Part shown: one piece after another, positions 1 through 11,608 of the stretch
Position numbering within the stretch: the stretch's first letter is position 1
Layout of the letters: each line of letters opens with the position of its first letter
From: Urophycis tenuis
Taxonomy: Eukaryota; Chordata; Actinopteri; Gadiformes; Phycidae
Length of the DNA stretch: 64,000 bases
Direction of reading: 5' to 3'
NCBI GenBank assembly: GCA_036785325.1
Contig: JAXIVH010000019.1
Location: 907,100-971,099 of the forward strand
Made by a program: the position numbers and the translations under genes
The notes under the pieces: generated by a model
Database searches by the model: none
Seen by the model: the letters and a program-made list of their open reading frames with translations, nothing else
What the model was told of the DNA's origin: nothing

Positions 1-483
1 CTTCAACCATAACAAATAATTCAATTTAATAATTCAATGTAGCCTAAGAGTGCATAACATGAGCAGACAAGTATTTTGTGTTTCAAATCACTTGACATAA
101 GTAGAAATGTATGATTTTTCATCTCACAGGGCCATCTCTGAGGTTACACATCAGGATTTGATGTTATTGAATGAGATGACAGGGACACCTATGAGCTACA
201 TAGCGAGCAAACCCCCGATAGATGTAGTATTAGGTCAGGGGAAGTACCCTCTTGGAAGTGGCTTGAGCTATCAGGTAAAGCAGATTATGTAAAACTGTTA
301 AAGATAATGACTATTCTCATCATTTGCAGGGAAACGTTTTATTGGAGTCCCATAGCATACATTTGATTTCATTCACAGTAACAATAATTGATTGATCAAC
401 CATGACAGTTAAAACATACTTTTAAAAAAAACATTCAAATACAGGAGCTTATCGTAGAGACATCAAAAACATTGGGCTGGATC

Positions 484-3400
484 CTATGCTTTTATGATGT
501 TTGGCTGGAAATTGGACAGCATACAGACCACAAACCATATCTGATTTATATTTCCAAGCCTGACATTAGGGATCCTTTCGGAAACAATTTTGAATTTCTT
601 CACTTTGGCAATGGCTCTTTCTACATGTACTCGGTGTTTGGCTATTTTCTTTGTCATCTCAACATCTGTGGCTGGTATCTGACCATGTGATTTGGCAGAG
701 GGGGGAATATTCAGATTAAGCCCAAGCTCTTGTACATCCTTTTCAATAAGAAAACCCTTATCCACCATTAGCCCATCACCTGCCTTTAGGTAGCCACACT
801 GAAGCAGACCTTTCAGTAAATCCTTGATTCCACATTGTCTAAATATCTCTTGGTCTGAGATTGATCCAGTGTAAAGTGTGGATACAAAGATAATGGCGCC
901 ACGAGGATCACAGGCAATAAGACACTTAAGTGTGTTGGCAGATTTGTAGTTAGAGTAAGTCTGACTTTGAAGTAACAGTGATGTTGGTTTTTCTGTCTTA
1001 ATCTCTGTACAATCAAGAATGGCAAAAGTTGTAGGGAACTCTGCTCTGTAGTTGTCAGGCATGTTTTCTCTTATGCTGTCCCTGTGTGGCCAGATAGACA
1101 CGTTGCCTAGTCTACCATACATAAAATGAATCCATGAATTGAACAAAGTGCTAACAGTGCGTTCTGGAACTTGAAATTTGAACGCCAGCTCTTTCAGATC
1201 AAAGTTCTGCCTCAGCTTCATAAGCACAAGTAGGAACTGTTGTCGTAAAGGCATGAGGTTGATATGCTGATCTACTCTGTGGTATGTCACAGGGCTAAGT
1301 GTTGGCATATCCGTTGTAGTACTGGGTATTCTGAAAAATGTGCACATCTTATTAAATGTGTCATTACTAAAACCTGTGCAGTACTTAAAGTACGCACACT
1401 GCAGTTACATATATTCTCAGGTGTGAGTGGGTAATGAGCTTGAGTGGGTGTGCTGCAAGCGGCAACATTCCATGCTGAAAAATGAAGCCCATGCGGAAGT
1501 GCAAAAACTTGCAGTTCCTCGACTGGCCGCTTGAGGCTGGCTGCAGAAAGGAGTCAACTCCCATAGACACCCATGTTAAAATGTCCAACTTTACAGCCAA
1601 AATAAACATGTTTACAGCCTGGTTCAAAAAACGGTTTTGGTGTCTTTCAGTAGTGTTCGAGTCCATGACAACTGTGAGGGGGGTGAATTTTTTTAGAATC
1701 CATTATTTCAATGCACAGAGAAGGATTTATTTTATGAATAATTAAGGGCGTGGTCAACTTGATTGGCAGCTCTCATCTGTCATCACAGCATGACCTTCAC
1801 GGATTCGAGGCTTTGATTGGTCTGGCCGGAGGTAGGCGGGCTTAGAACACAGACTGAAATGTCCAATATGGCGGCGCCCTGAAGCCCCATTTTAGGCTTC
1901 ATCTCCGCTGTTAAGAAGTCTATGGGTGACGTCACGGAGGGTTTGTCCATATATATATATATACAGTCTATAGTGTGCTGTGAGTGAATGGATGAGATGC
2001 TTGATAATTTTCAATCTCTTCCCTCAGCAAGGCATTTTCTTTTTCTTTATCAGCAAGTTGCCTCTTTAGTCTATTTACTTCCTCTTCCTTTTGGTCCTCT
2101 GTGTGATCCTGGTGTGAATCCTCTGCGTGAACCTGGTCCTCAGTGTGGTCCTCTCTATGAACCTGGTTTTCTGTGTAAAAACATAATGATGAAATGATTA
2201 AAATTATGCTAGTATAAAAAAGGAAACATAATGTAAGTAATAAACATGTTTTTTCCCTCTTTACTGCATACAGCTCCCACTATTGGACAACACTTCGGAA
2301 GCATCCTCCCAACCAAACTCCGCTGACTTTCCAGCATTCCCTTTGCCACCACAGCCAGGTACTTTCTGTACTGTCCTTAATGAAGTGCAGATGGAAAGGT
2401 ACCTTTCTGACTCCTGACTCCTTTCTGCAGCCAGCCTCAAGCGGCCAGTCGAGGAACTGCAAGTTTTTGCACTTCCGCATGGGCTTCATTTTGGAAAGGT
2501 ACAGTAGTCTCAAAGTCTGAGGCAGAGGCACTTGAGAAAAACACCAGACAGCAGAGTAGCAACAAGATCTGGCATCAAGTCCGCTCTATTCGCCTAACCT
2601 CATCCTCTTTCAAGAGAATTTTCTCTAGAAGAGCCGACTTTGAACAGCTTGCCATCATCATGCAGAGGAAGAAGAAGAAAGTCATGACAAAAGCCATGAA
2701 GAGAGGTCTGGAGCTTGAGCCAGCTGCTGCAGCCCAGTATGCTGCCATCACTGGCAATGAAGTACAAGTGTGTGGATTTGTTGTCAACCCTAACGCCCCC
2801 TATTTGGGTACATCCCCTGACAGAAGGGTTCAGAGTGGTGAGGATGAGACCTATGGACTTCTAGAAATTAAATGTCCAATGAAAAACAGTTACACCGATT
2901 GCCAGTACATTAAAGAGATTAGTGATGACACCTACAGGCTCAATCATGCTCATGAATATTATTTCCAAATCATGGGACAATTGGGGATAACTGGGATGCC
3001 ATGGTTTGACCTATTTGTTTTATGTGAAAGTGACCATCACCTGGAGCGAATTTATTTTGATCCCGAGATGTGGAGGAAAATAAAAGATAGACTTGACTGG
3101 TACTTTTTTGAGTACTTTCTTCCTACAATGTGCAGTGAGAGTTAACAACAGTCACATGAACTGTAGCCTACCTGTTTCAATGACCACGGATAACTCCTCT
3201 GATGTGGTATCCTGCACTGATGATACTGTGGCGATGTCTCTGTAAATACATATGTAAAATAGATTAAAGTGTTATATTCTGATGCTGTGTTGTGGCTGTA
3301 ATATTCTTTCTGTAATTTAATTATTTTATGATAATTCTTACCCTTTAGTTGGTAGTCTTCGACATTTAACAACAGCACTTCCTTCACCAGGAATAGCGGA

Positions 3401-3971
3401 GAATGGATTTGGAAATTCTGGACTTGGTTCCCCATTGACAAAGTGCTGAAATAGTAATGTAAAATATTGATGAGCTGTGGCAGTATGGTGGCAGTAGTCA
3501 CCTTGAAAACTACAACAATAGCGTGTCTGTAGCATTAACGTAGGATGTTTTTATTTTATCTTGCATAATAAAGTAAACATCTAGCTGCTAGTCTTATTGT
3601 CAAAACAGACAATCCACCTGTGTCTACGTGATAGCTAAGCTATCGCTAAGATTGTTTGCTAGCACCTTGATTCTTCATTATTTATGTTAGAGAATCGAAA
3701 TCATAACCTAAAACAACGTGAAACTGTCTCACCAGTATATCTTCAGTGTAAAATTAAAAGCAAAACTTACCTTAGAGCACACAAAAGTGTGCTTATTAAT
3801 CCTTGAGGGGTTTAGCTGACTGTAAGGACGTCCACACAGTTTAATCCAAAAACGGCATTTGTCAGGATTTGACTTGGGTTTTGGGAAGGGATAAAAACGG
3901 ACACCCCCCTCCAACCTCTCTGGGAAACGCGTATCTGTGTTACAAATACCCCAAGCACAACGTTTGACCAT
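484..3971 (-). CDS. THAP-domain DDE transposase, ISL2EU-like copy 1 (five exons)
   Basis: Reading the minus strand, exon 1 (3971-3771) starts with ATG and gives a C2CH THAP zinc finger (C-A-W-G-I-C ... FVCSK). Exon 2 (3445-3352) continues HFVNGEPSPEFPNP, the usual second half of a THAP domain. Exon 3 is about 3239-3172. Exon 4 (2170 to about 1975) encodes an acidic coiled coil (EVNRLKRQLADKEKENALL). Exon 5 (1330-484) encodes the DDE_Tnp_4-type catalytic domain with ILDCTEI, SISDQEI, MVDKGF and VERAIAKVKKF, that is, all expected acidic residues. Donor and acceptor sites are consensus-like and the phases fit. The product should bind element ends through THAP and cut DNA in the nucleus. The intron between exons 3 and 4 contains the nuclease exon of the other strand, and the intron before exon 5 carries a repeat insertion. 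Exon calls are inferred, not tested. Confidence 0.72.
1478..1970 (+). repeat. Interspersed repeat inserted in the transposase intron
   Basis: A block of about 490 bp starts at AAAATGAAGCCCATGCGG and ends in a short (AT)n before CAGTCTATA. It separates exons 4 and 5 of the THAP transposase. Its first ~75 bp recur in inverted orientation at 2403-2491. The right part contains a GC-rich stretch (GGCGGCGCCC) and AAGAAGTCTATGGGTGACGTCACGG. It has no coding potential. It is probably a non-autonomous element; the family was not identified, and exact ends are uncertain (a 5-bp TGCTG direct repeat lies near both sides). Confidence 0.5.
2403..2491 (-). mobile_element. 89-bp insertion with 11-bp target duplication
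   Basis: The direct repeat TGGAAAGGTAC occurs at 2392-2402 and 2492-2502, flanking 89 bp whose reverse complement equals the first ~75 bp of the repeat at 1478 plus a short GAGTCAGAAAG end. An 11-bp duplication suggests reverse-transcription-mediated insertion, but no poly-A is seen. It interrupts the nuclease exon. Confidence 0.6.
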
Positions 3972-4598
3972 ACTGTTTATAACATTAAGATAATAATAGC
4001 CTGCCGAGATCGTAAATCAGGGACGCCTGCATTAAAGTCCATTGAGCGCTGTCAAAAAGTGTCGGACCTCTGTCGGAGCTCCTTGTTGGCTGCGCCGTGA
4101 TTGGTCAATCAACATTCTAGGGTGTGGCTTAGCCAAAGGTCAATTAGGTAAAGGTGTGGATGGCGGGGGAACACGGTTCTTACCGTAGCCGTGATCACCC
4201 ACTCCATCACCCCAGCATGCCACAGCGATAATTCATAAGCACAACAGCACTTTACGACCACCACGGGTGAAGTAACTTTTTATATATGAAGAATTTTATA
4301 CTTTTATAATAAACGGGAACACCACCCAAAGAGAACCGATGCCTGGACCATTTGCTACGCGTTAAGAACACTTGCCATCCATACCGAGGTTTATAGGATA
4401 GTCTCCACAGTCAGTCAGTGCACACATCAGCTCAGCAGACAAGCCAAAAAACAGGGGAACTCCATTAGCACATCTGATCCAGATCATCAAAACAGCAGCA
4501 GAGCCGACAGGAACCAGACAAACCAAACCAGTAAATTAACAGCGTCAATTCACGTCTGTCCACAAAATAAAAATAGTAAATCAATCTGGTTTCTTACC
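3972..4598. other. Non-coding stretch between ISL2EU copy 1 and the hAT gene
   Basis: This interval should hold the promoter side of the THAP transposase, the right end of ISL2EU copy 1 and the 3' end of the hAT element. A CCAAT-type motif (GATTGGTCAATC near 4099) is present. I could not place terminal inverted repeats or a target duplication, and the terminus AGGCCTATGTCAC of the other ISL2EU copy does not occur here. No gene is seen. Confidence 0.4.
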
Positions 4599-4701
4599 TT
4601 TAGGAGAACTGCTTCTTCCTTGATTTTGCCCTCGTAAAGGTGTCGACTACGTCCCCAAAGTCCAATTCTTTGACCAACTCCAATTCAATGGTAAGCACTG
4701 A

Positions 4702-5400
4702 GGTCCTCATTTACTAACAGAATTGCGTCCATTTCTAGCGTAATTTGCGGGTAAAATAGGCGCAAAAACATGGAACCGTATTTACTAACGTGGCGCAACG
4801 GGGTAAATGCGCAAATAACCTGCCTCTGAAGAGGCGATAGGCAAGTTGCGCGACCCGCCTCATTTATATGCATAAATGGGAGTGTATCAGGGGAAGTGGG
4901 AGTGAATCGCAAAGAGCTGGGAGGTAACGCGTTAAGTGCGCCTTATTATGTATTGCGTGGTATTTACTAAGATTGCCTGAGAAGTGCGCGACTCGAATTG
5001 GAGCGCAAATCTCCGCCTCATAAAAGCAGGTGTAAACCAGGAAGCGGGTTTTGCTTGAGCCTGTAAATAAGGACATGGCAGCTGTTGTAAGAGCAAGAAG
5101 AAGACACCGACAAAGGCACAAAAGTTCCGCGCCGATCAGCGACCACTTCCTGGTCGCTGATCGGCGCAGAACTTTTGTTTTCTTTTTCTTGGATCGTCCA
5201 TGGTTACGCAAACATGCAGACCCATTCTTCCTTCTTTTAATGGTGCGCTAATTACACTAGGGCGGAGTATGGCGCTGATTGCCTGATGAAGTACGGGTTT
5301 GATAAATACAATGTAAAGTGCGGTGACGAATGCTGCGCAAATAACTGCTCGGCGCTGGCGCAGATTACGCTGCGGTCGCAAATGTTAGTAAATGAGGCCC
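4702..5400. mobile_element. Harbinger-type MITE, 699 bp, TSD TGA
   Basis: The ends are inverted copies of GGNCCTCATTTACTAAC, with a 3-bp direct repeat TGA at 4699-4701 and 5401-5403. It sits inside the last codons of the hAT transposase: the coding sequence stops at RLTALS on one side and resumes with VLTIELELVKEL on the other. There is no coding capacity. PIF/Harbinger elements make 3-bp duplications, usually TWA, so TGA is slightly atypical. An internal near-perfect palindrome is described separately. Confidence 0.78.
5118..5178. repeat. 28-bp-arm palindrome inside the MITE
   Basis: The arms 5118-5145 and 5151-5178 are reverse complements with one mismatch (C at 5128, A at 5168) and a 5-nt loop CTTCC. 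The core arm sequence is GCGCCGATCAGCGACCA. It could extrude as a cruciform or fold as an RNA hairpin. Its function is unknown. Confidence 0.85.
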
Positions 5401-6989
5401 TGAGAGTGCAGTCAAACGCTTCTGTGTCATTGTCGTCCTGAGCTCATTCTTCACTCGTTTCAATCGGGAGAATGACCTCTCACCTTCAGCATTTGTAACA
5501 GGCAGGGTTAGGAATATCCTGAGCGCAACAAAGACATTTGGAAACGTGCTTCGGAGGCCATGTCTGTGTAGAAGCTGTAGCATTATCCTTGGAGAACGGA
5601 GTTTTTCTTCCTGGACGAAGGTCTTAAATTGGATGAGCTCTTCTCCAAAGTCTTTGTCCAGATCATCCGAATATATGGTGGAGAGTGCAGCAGCGCATTT
5701 ACGCACACTATCACAGTCCGTGTCTGTGTTAAACAAAACACTAAACAGTTCGAACTCTGTGTATGCGCCGATGCGTTTGGCAAGACAAGACAGCAACTTG
5801 TCTAAGATGACATAGTAGGTCTCCACCTTGAATCGTCTGCTGCCATGCATGCCTAGTAGGGCATCGCTTTCTCCTGATTCATCTGCAAAAGTTTTTCGTT
5901 TTTAACCCTTTGGATCTCCTCCTCATATAGGCGACTAACTCCTTCAATTTCGCGAGCGGCATTTTCGTACCTCTCAAACTGATCCCTCTGCGATGCCACA
6001 TAAGAACACAGTGACTCAAAAAGACGTTCTGCAGTGTCTAAAGTGATATCATGCTTTTGCAAAGTCTCTGTAGTGGTCTTGAACCTGGATATGCTATCCC
6101 AAACAATTGTCATAATCGCGGTCTCCAATGTATCCAATTTATCGCAGAGTGATGTGGCCTCACGTCTGGCGTCCCCCTTTTCCTCCGGATCGTTGAAAAA
6201 TCTGCCCAAAGCCTCTCTGATGGCCTTGTAGTTTTCTCTCAATGCCTTAGTCGAGTCTGCGCTGCATGTCCACCTTGTATTTGATAAGGGTTTAAGAGTC
6301 CTGATCACATCTGTGTTGTGGAACATTTTATCCCAGCGTTGTGTGGACTTCGCACAAAAAACTGAAGCAAGTCGAAGAAATTCCTTGCATTTGGACAACT
6401 GTCCTCTCTGCTGTTCACCCCCACAAGATTGAGCGAATGTGCAGCACAGGGCACATAGTGAAGGAGGATTTATTTTTTTTAAGATGAGCCTGAAGGCCAT
6501 TGTATTTACCAGACATGTTACTGGCGTTGTCGTAACTTTGGCCTCTGCAATTCGATAGATCTAACTCAAGATCCTTTGTCATTTTCACGACACAATCAGC
6601 GAGGCGTGCTCCCGTGTGGCTATAAATAGGCTCGAAACCAACAAATCGCTCAACTATTTCGCCTTCATCACTGACACATCTAAAGATAAATGTCAGCTGG
6701 TCAGTATGCGACATTTCGGGTGTTGAATCTGTGATGATTGAAAAATATTTGGCATGCTGTAGTTCGGATGCAATCCTCTTCTTTACTTTCTCACCCATTA
6801 AACAAATCAGTTCATCACACACAGTAGATGACAAGTAAGACGTGGTGCCTCTTCCCTTGTGACCGTATTCATCCAAGTGCTGTTTTAAGAATGGATCAAA
6901 CTCTGCAATGAGTTCCAACAGTCCGAGATAATAGGCCTATGTCACGTAACAATTGAAGACCGGAAGAACGTTTCGGAGTGGGGATACTG

Positions 6990-9953
6990 CACTTCTGGCC
7001 AACGTATTAGTACGGCGGAGCCCGATCGGTACCGCTGGACCAAATCTCTTCGCGACCTACCAAAAGTCACCTACGAAGATGTGGTTCGGATCGTCAATGA
7101 ACACTCTCATGTTGAAACATCGAAACTGAGAAAGGGGTATAAGTTCTTCTGGGAGAAATTCATTTTCAATTACAGAGGTAAGTGTTTGAATTCCGCTGAC
7201 GCTGTCACTAGCTATCATAGCTAGCTTGAATGTCAAAGTCAAGTGTATAGCACATGAATATGTCAGATAAGTGTAATACATGTGTCACATAAAGCATCAA
7301 TATAATTTTTAATTAATCAGAAAAAAATGTTATTTACAATCATTGGTAGGATTACATAGGAATTGGTAGGAATACATTTAGCATAGCTAGGTAGCTAGGC
7401 ACTGCCTAACGTTACTGTATGTTAATGACACTATGTCAGATAAGCTCGGGGGGAAATATGACTGGGTGGCTGTCATAAACTACCAATGCCCAGACGTTTT
7501 GCTGTATGGTGTGATAATATTTCCCTCTCTTACTGCAGTGTCAGATTTAGTTAACGTGGAAGTGGCAGTTAGGGCAAACTGCTACTGTTCTATGAGGAAA
7601 AACGAGGAGCCTCACACCCTGCAGGTTACAGTGCTCTATGGCTAGGATGTCCAGGCTGAAATCATGCTCTATCCATGCACAACAACATGCTTAACTCGCT
7701 TTTTCGTAGTGCATCAAAGGGACGGTTACACTTAGCTGTATCTTTCTGACCATGTTAACCAGATTTACATTTTGGGATTCAGTCAACAGGCCCACCTCAA
7801 ATTCGTAGTATGTAGTGCCTAATGAATAGAGCAAGGTTTCAGACCTGCACAGGTTCAGGTTTTCTTGATGCTCTTCCAAAATGCTCTCTCTCGCTCTGTC
7901 CAGATCTGCTGTTGCAGATTGTAATGTTGTGTTTCATATCTGCTGTTGCAGATCTTCTTTATCTGCTGTTGCAGATTCTCTGTTTTCATATTTTGTTCCT
8001 TAACCCACTGATGTTTATGTTGTAAATGTTAACATCCAAGCTTTCACTGAAGTATGTTCTCCATGTCTAGATTGTGCTGCATGCAGTTACACCGGTGCAG
8101 TTGAATGGATGTTCCTGCTCATGTGCTGCTGGAGAGGCGTTATGCAATCATGCGGTGGCACTCCTCTTTCAGACCCATCACTACAGCTTCACAGGGGAGA
8201 AATGCGTTCCAACACCACTGTCGTGCACCGGTGAACTTCAGTCATGGCACCGACCAAGGACACAGGTTTGTGTGTATCCCTCAGGTCTAGCCAAACATCC
8301 TTTATAGTCTACTCAATAATAGTTAAAGTTCTAATATTTAGACAAGTGACTAACACTGACTTAACTATCCATAGATGTACACTTACAATATGACTTGAGC
8401 TGAAATATTGATATTCTCTGAAACCCTTGACTGCATTTTTTCCCCTTGTTTCTTTCTTTTTTGCTCCAGGGGATTCGCCCGGAACCCACGGACCAACTTG
8501 TGGTGAGGAAACCCAAGGCACCTGGACGCAGTAGCGTCAAATCAACACTCTATCGAGCCTATGCAGGTAAGTTCTGTATATTTATCATTTAATTCATTAG
8601 GACAGTTCAAAAGAAGAGACACACACATAATAATTACAAGCATTTCGGGCTTGGCCCTTCTTCAGGGTTGTGCGCAAGTCATACACACCAACGAAGGCCC
8701 AAGCAAAACATTCATGACTCTGTATTGCCACATATGTTTTTTGGCTATTTCAATACACTTAAGTGATATAACAAAGGACCTGTGTGCGCCTCCTCTTTTG
8801 AACTTGTAGGCTGTCTTGTTTTGTTTTTTTTACACACCAGGCACAGACAAACCGACATAGCCTAGTTGCAGATGCCATTCCAGCCTTGCCTGTATAACAA
8901 TATTGTCATGATATGAAAATCTGCAGATTATGTATTATATTTTACACTGACATGTGTAAAACATTTAATTATTTGATTAATAGTTATTAATAGTTACTTG
9001 TCTTCGTAGGACCCCTTCCTGACCCTGCGGTGCTGTCTGTTGGAGATGAACTGCGAGACCTTCGACCTCAGCCTGGAATAAGCAAGATTGTATGTGACCT
9101 GTATGACTTAACTTTAGTGGACTCTAAGTTTGGGCCAGTTCCTCAAGGTTCCGTTTTGTCTTATCAGTGCCCTCCAGAAATATCAAATGAAATCATTAAG
9201 CACCCAGAGGCCCCTTCATTCCCACAGCTCCCCTTGTTAGGCTATACATTTAATCGACACCTACAGTTTGTTTCAAATTACCTCCAGTGTTATCATTTGC
9301 AAAGTTTAGAAGTCACCTCTGAATTGGCTAGTTTAATTGAAGAGCAAACAAGAGGGCAGTCAGACAATCCTATGTGGAAGGAAGTCCGGCTGCCCCGTTT
9401 AACATCCAGTAAATTTGGAGAAGTGTTTACTCTGAGAGGGGAGTCCTCTGCTCAGGCTCTGGCAGTAAGGATCATGAAGGGTGTACGGCAAACACCTGCC
9501 ATGAAAAGGGGTATTGACCTCGAGCCTGAAGTGCTAAATCAGTACAGTGACCATTGTAATGTCAATGTCTACCCTTATGGTTTCGTTGTTCACCCTGATG
9601 CATCTTACCTTGGGGCTAGCCCTGATGCAAGGGTGTATGATCCCACTGCAACCCCCCCCTTTGGCTTAGCTGAGGTGAAATGTCCCAATGTAGAGAGCAT
9701 AGCAGAAGTCAAGCATGTTAAGTTTGTTAAGGGTAAGGCCAAACTGAAAAAAACCCACAAATATTACTGCCAAGTGCAAGGCCAGTTAGCCATCACTGGT
9801 TTGTCATGGTGTGACTTCATCACATCAACAAAAAGTGACCTGACAGTGGAAAGAATTTGGCATGATGAATCCCTAATTACAGCAATGAAGGACAAACTTG
9901 ATCTGTTTTATTTTAACACATACATGGACACATACCTCCTGAATGCCAAGTAA
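6990..9953 (+). CDS. SWIM zinc-finger YqaJ exonuclease of ISL2EU-like copy 2
   Basis: I infer five exons: about 6990-7177 (YRWTKSLRDLPKVTYEDVV), 7539 to about 7643, 8087-8265, 8470-8566 and 9010-9953. Most junctions have good GT/AG signals, but the donor of exon 2 is unclear. Exon 3 gives a SWIM zinc finger, C-S-C-S-C-A-A-G-E-A-L-C-N-H. The last exon is a YqaJ/lambda-exonuclease domain with MKRGIDLEPE, GASPDARV and the catalytic EVK of LAEVKCPN. The frames join across exons 3, 4 and 5. I found no ATG in frame in exon 1, so the start is unresolved. A nuclease carried beside a transposase may process ends or donor gaps, but its role in transposition is not established. Short CA repeats follow the stop. 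Confidence 0.78.
7903..7976. repeat. Triplicated ATCTGC-TGTT-GCAGAT hairpin unit
   Basis: The 16-bp sequence ATCTGCTGTTGCAGAT, itself an inverted repeat with a TGTT loop, occurs three times (7903-7918, 7938-7953, 7961-7976) inside an intron of the nuclease gene. No function is evident. Confidence 0.8.
8580..9008. other. Intron 4 of the nuclease gene with a probable SINE-like fragment
   Basis: The segment around 8640-8690 (CATTTCGGGCTTGGCCCTTC, then TTCAGGGTTG) looks like a dispersed fish repeat fragment. The rest of this intron is AT-rich and shows no gene. It ends with the acceptor CTTCGTAG at 9009. Confidence 0.4.
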
Positions 9954-10123
9954 ACACACACACACACACACAGACACACACACAATCCATTTCATTTTCT
10001 TTTTCATTACGTTTGTCATTACTTCTGTCGTTACTTGTCATTTCTCTGTAAAATGAATGTTCAACAGCATTATTGAACATTCAATAAACATACAAATAAT
10101 CATATGTTGTGTGTTATAATGTG

Positions 10124-11608
10124 TCACACTGGGACATCACCCTTCACATCTAAAGGGCCTTGATAGTTAGACATTAAGCAACAAGTTGCCCACAGCTGAT
10201 TCACAGAACCTGAAAGGGTCAAAGGAATGGTATTGTCCCAGATGTGATATTCTTTTACCCTTCTGATGGCCCTCTCCACCAAGATCCTAAGTCGGGCGAT
10301 ACTCTGTGTTTTTTCGGTGTCCTCTCTGCTCAACCTGGCACCTCTTTTAAATGGGGGGATTATGAGGGTGGCCCCGACTTCAGAAAGCATGTTGTCGATG
10401 ACAAAGCCTTTGTCAGCCATGCATGCATCTCCAGGCTGAAGTAGACGGAGGATTCCTGACTGCTGTGTGATTTCTCTGTCTGATATGGAACCAGTATACA
10501 ACTTTGAGATGAAGGTGATCACTCCACATGGGGCAATGCCAATCAGGCCTTTGAAGGTGTTGGTGTTCTTATAGTTAGAGAATGTTTCAGACTGGAGGGT
10601 GAGTGATGATGGTGCCTCACACCTGATTTCTGTGCAATCTAAAATCACTCGCACGTTGGGACAGTACTGGACAAACTTTGATGGCATTGTAGCTTGCACT
10701 CGTTCCCTTGTCATCCAAATTGGCACTGACCCCAAGACAAGGTACAGGTAGTTGGCCCATGTGATGATGACTCTACTCACAGTGGTGGTGCTGATGCCAA
10801 ATATGTCTGCTATCACCTTCTCTTTCATCCCAACCGCAACATGACAGCAGTACAGAAAGAGTTCGTCAACAAGTTGCAGTCTCCTGTTAGGGCTGGGTTT
10901 CTCCAGTGCCATTACATCAGTTGTCCTCTGGGCTCTACTCCAGTACACTAAATTGGAAGCTGAGGGGGCGATGGATTGCCAAAACGACCAAAACACTTTT
11001 TCAGACGGAAAACGGGTGTAAAATCGGAATTCGTCGTCTGTTGCACAGTACCTATTAATGTGAAGTGTGCAGGTCAGATCTCTAAGTTGGCTTTCCAGAT
11101 CTCTCACTTTAGCTTCCAGTAGCCTGATGGTTTCACCAGCAGCAGCATCCACTACATCCACACCCGTTTGAGTGTAATTGTGGTCCGAGGCAGGTTCGTG
11201 AAAACCGGCGGCAGACTCGTCCTCTTCCGCCGCATACTCCACACCAGCCTGAACGCCCTCCGCAACTCCTCGGCGACTGTTATCACGGTGAAATACGGAA
11301 CGGCGACGGGGCTGATCTTTCCCCCAGTTATTCCAGGGAAATCGGGTTGGTGTCGTATTTGGTTTTAGTCTCTTCCGACCACTTTCCGAGACATATACAT
11401 TCTCCTGGTCGAAATGCAGACTGCAAACGAATGTACTGCCGCGGAGAATATTAAAAGAAGGCCCCTCATCTCTCCTTATTAATCTCACCCAAGACTTGCG
11501 GAGTGTTTCGTCCTTTGGGAAAGCGTGGAAACTGAGGTACGGCTGTTTACGTCCTGATGTAGAGCAACCCGGTACACTACAAGAGCAACTACGGATGGAG
11601 GCTGCCAT
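10124..11608 (-). CDS. THAP-domain DDE transposase of ISL2EU-like copy 2 (intact, single exon)
   Basis: The 494-codon open frame starts at the ATG at 11608, chosen because the THAP finger begins right there (CSVPGC ... FVCSLHF, a C2CH pattern; residues ~8-70). A basic linker, an acidic segment and a coiled coil (ETIRLLEAKVRDLESQLRDL) follow. Then come a helix-turn-helix (EKVIADIFGISTTTVSRVI, ~residues 265-300) and a DDE_Tnp_4 domain with ILDCTEI, SISDREI, MADKGF and VERAIRRVKEY near the C-terminus. All catalytic acidic positions appear present and no stop interrupts it. The frame also runs upstream of this ATG through the terminal repeat into hAT sequence, an accident of the insertion site. 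With its own nuclease partner convergent to it, this copy could be autonomous. Confidence 0.88.
   Translation of the reverse strand: MAASIRSCSCSVPGCSTSGRKQPYLSFHAFPKDETLRKSWVRLIRRDEGPSFNILRGSTFVCSLHFDQENVYVSESGRKRLKPNTTPTRFPWNNWGKDQPRRRSVFHRDNSRRGVAEGVQAGVEYAAEEDESAAGFHEPASDHNYTQTGVDVVDAAAGETIRLLEAKVRDLESQLRDLTCTLHINRYCATDDEFRFYTRFPSEKVFWSFWQSIAPSASNLVYWSRAQRTTDVMALEKPSPNRRLQLVDELFLYCCHVAVGMKEKVIADIFGISTTTVSRVIITWANYLYLVLGSVPIWMTRERVQATMPSKFVQYCPNVRVILDCTEIRCEAPSSLTLQSETFSNYKNTNTFKGLIGIAPCGVITFISKLYTGSISDREITQQSGILRLLQPGDACMADKGFVIDNMLSEVGATLIIPPFKRGARLSREDTEKTQSIARLRILVERAIRRVKEYHIWDNTIPLTLSGSVNQLWATCCLMSNYQGPLDVKGDVPV

Larger units (their letters stand above)
130..3145 (+). pseudogene. YqaJ-type exonuclease gene of ISL2EU-like element, copy 1 (partial, broken)
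   Basis: Two exons are visible: 130-274 (acceptor CACAG before it, donor GTAAAG after it) and 2274-3145 (acceptor CATACAG before it). Both junctions are phase 0. The second exon encodes the lambda-exonuclease/YqaJ nuclease fold. MKRGLELEP and SPDRR lead to the catalytic E-I-K triplet (LLEIKCPM), and the last part (2660-3145) is open to a TAA. Upstream exons, expected to include a SWIM zinc finger as in the copy at 6990-9953, lie before the window. An 89-bp insertion at 2403-2491 and a frame change near 2510 break the frame, so I call it a pseudogene although the nuclease core is unmutated. Known family: these nucleases are the second protein of ISL2EU-type DNA transposons. The 2-kb intron holds exons of the opposite-strand transposase. 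Confidence 0.75.
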
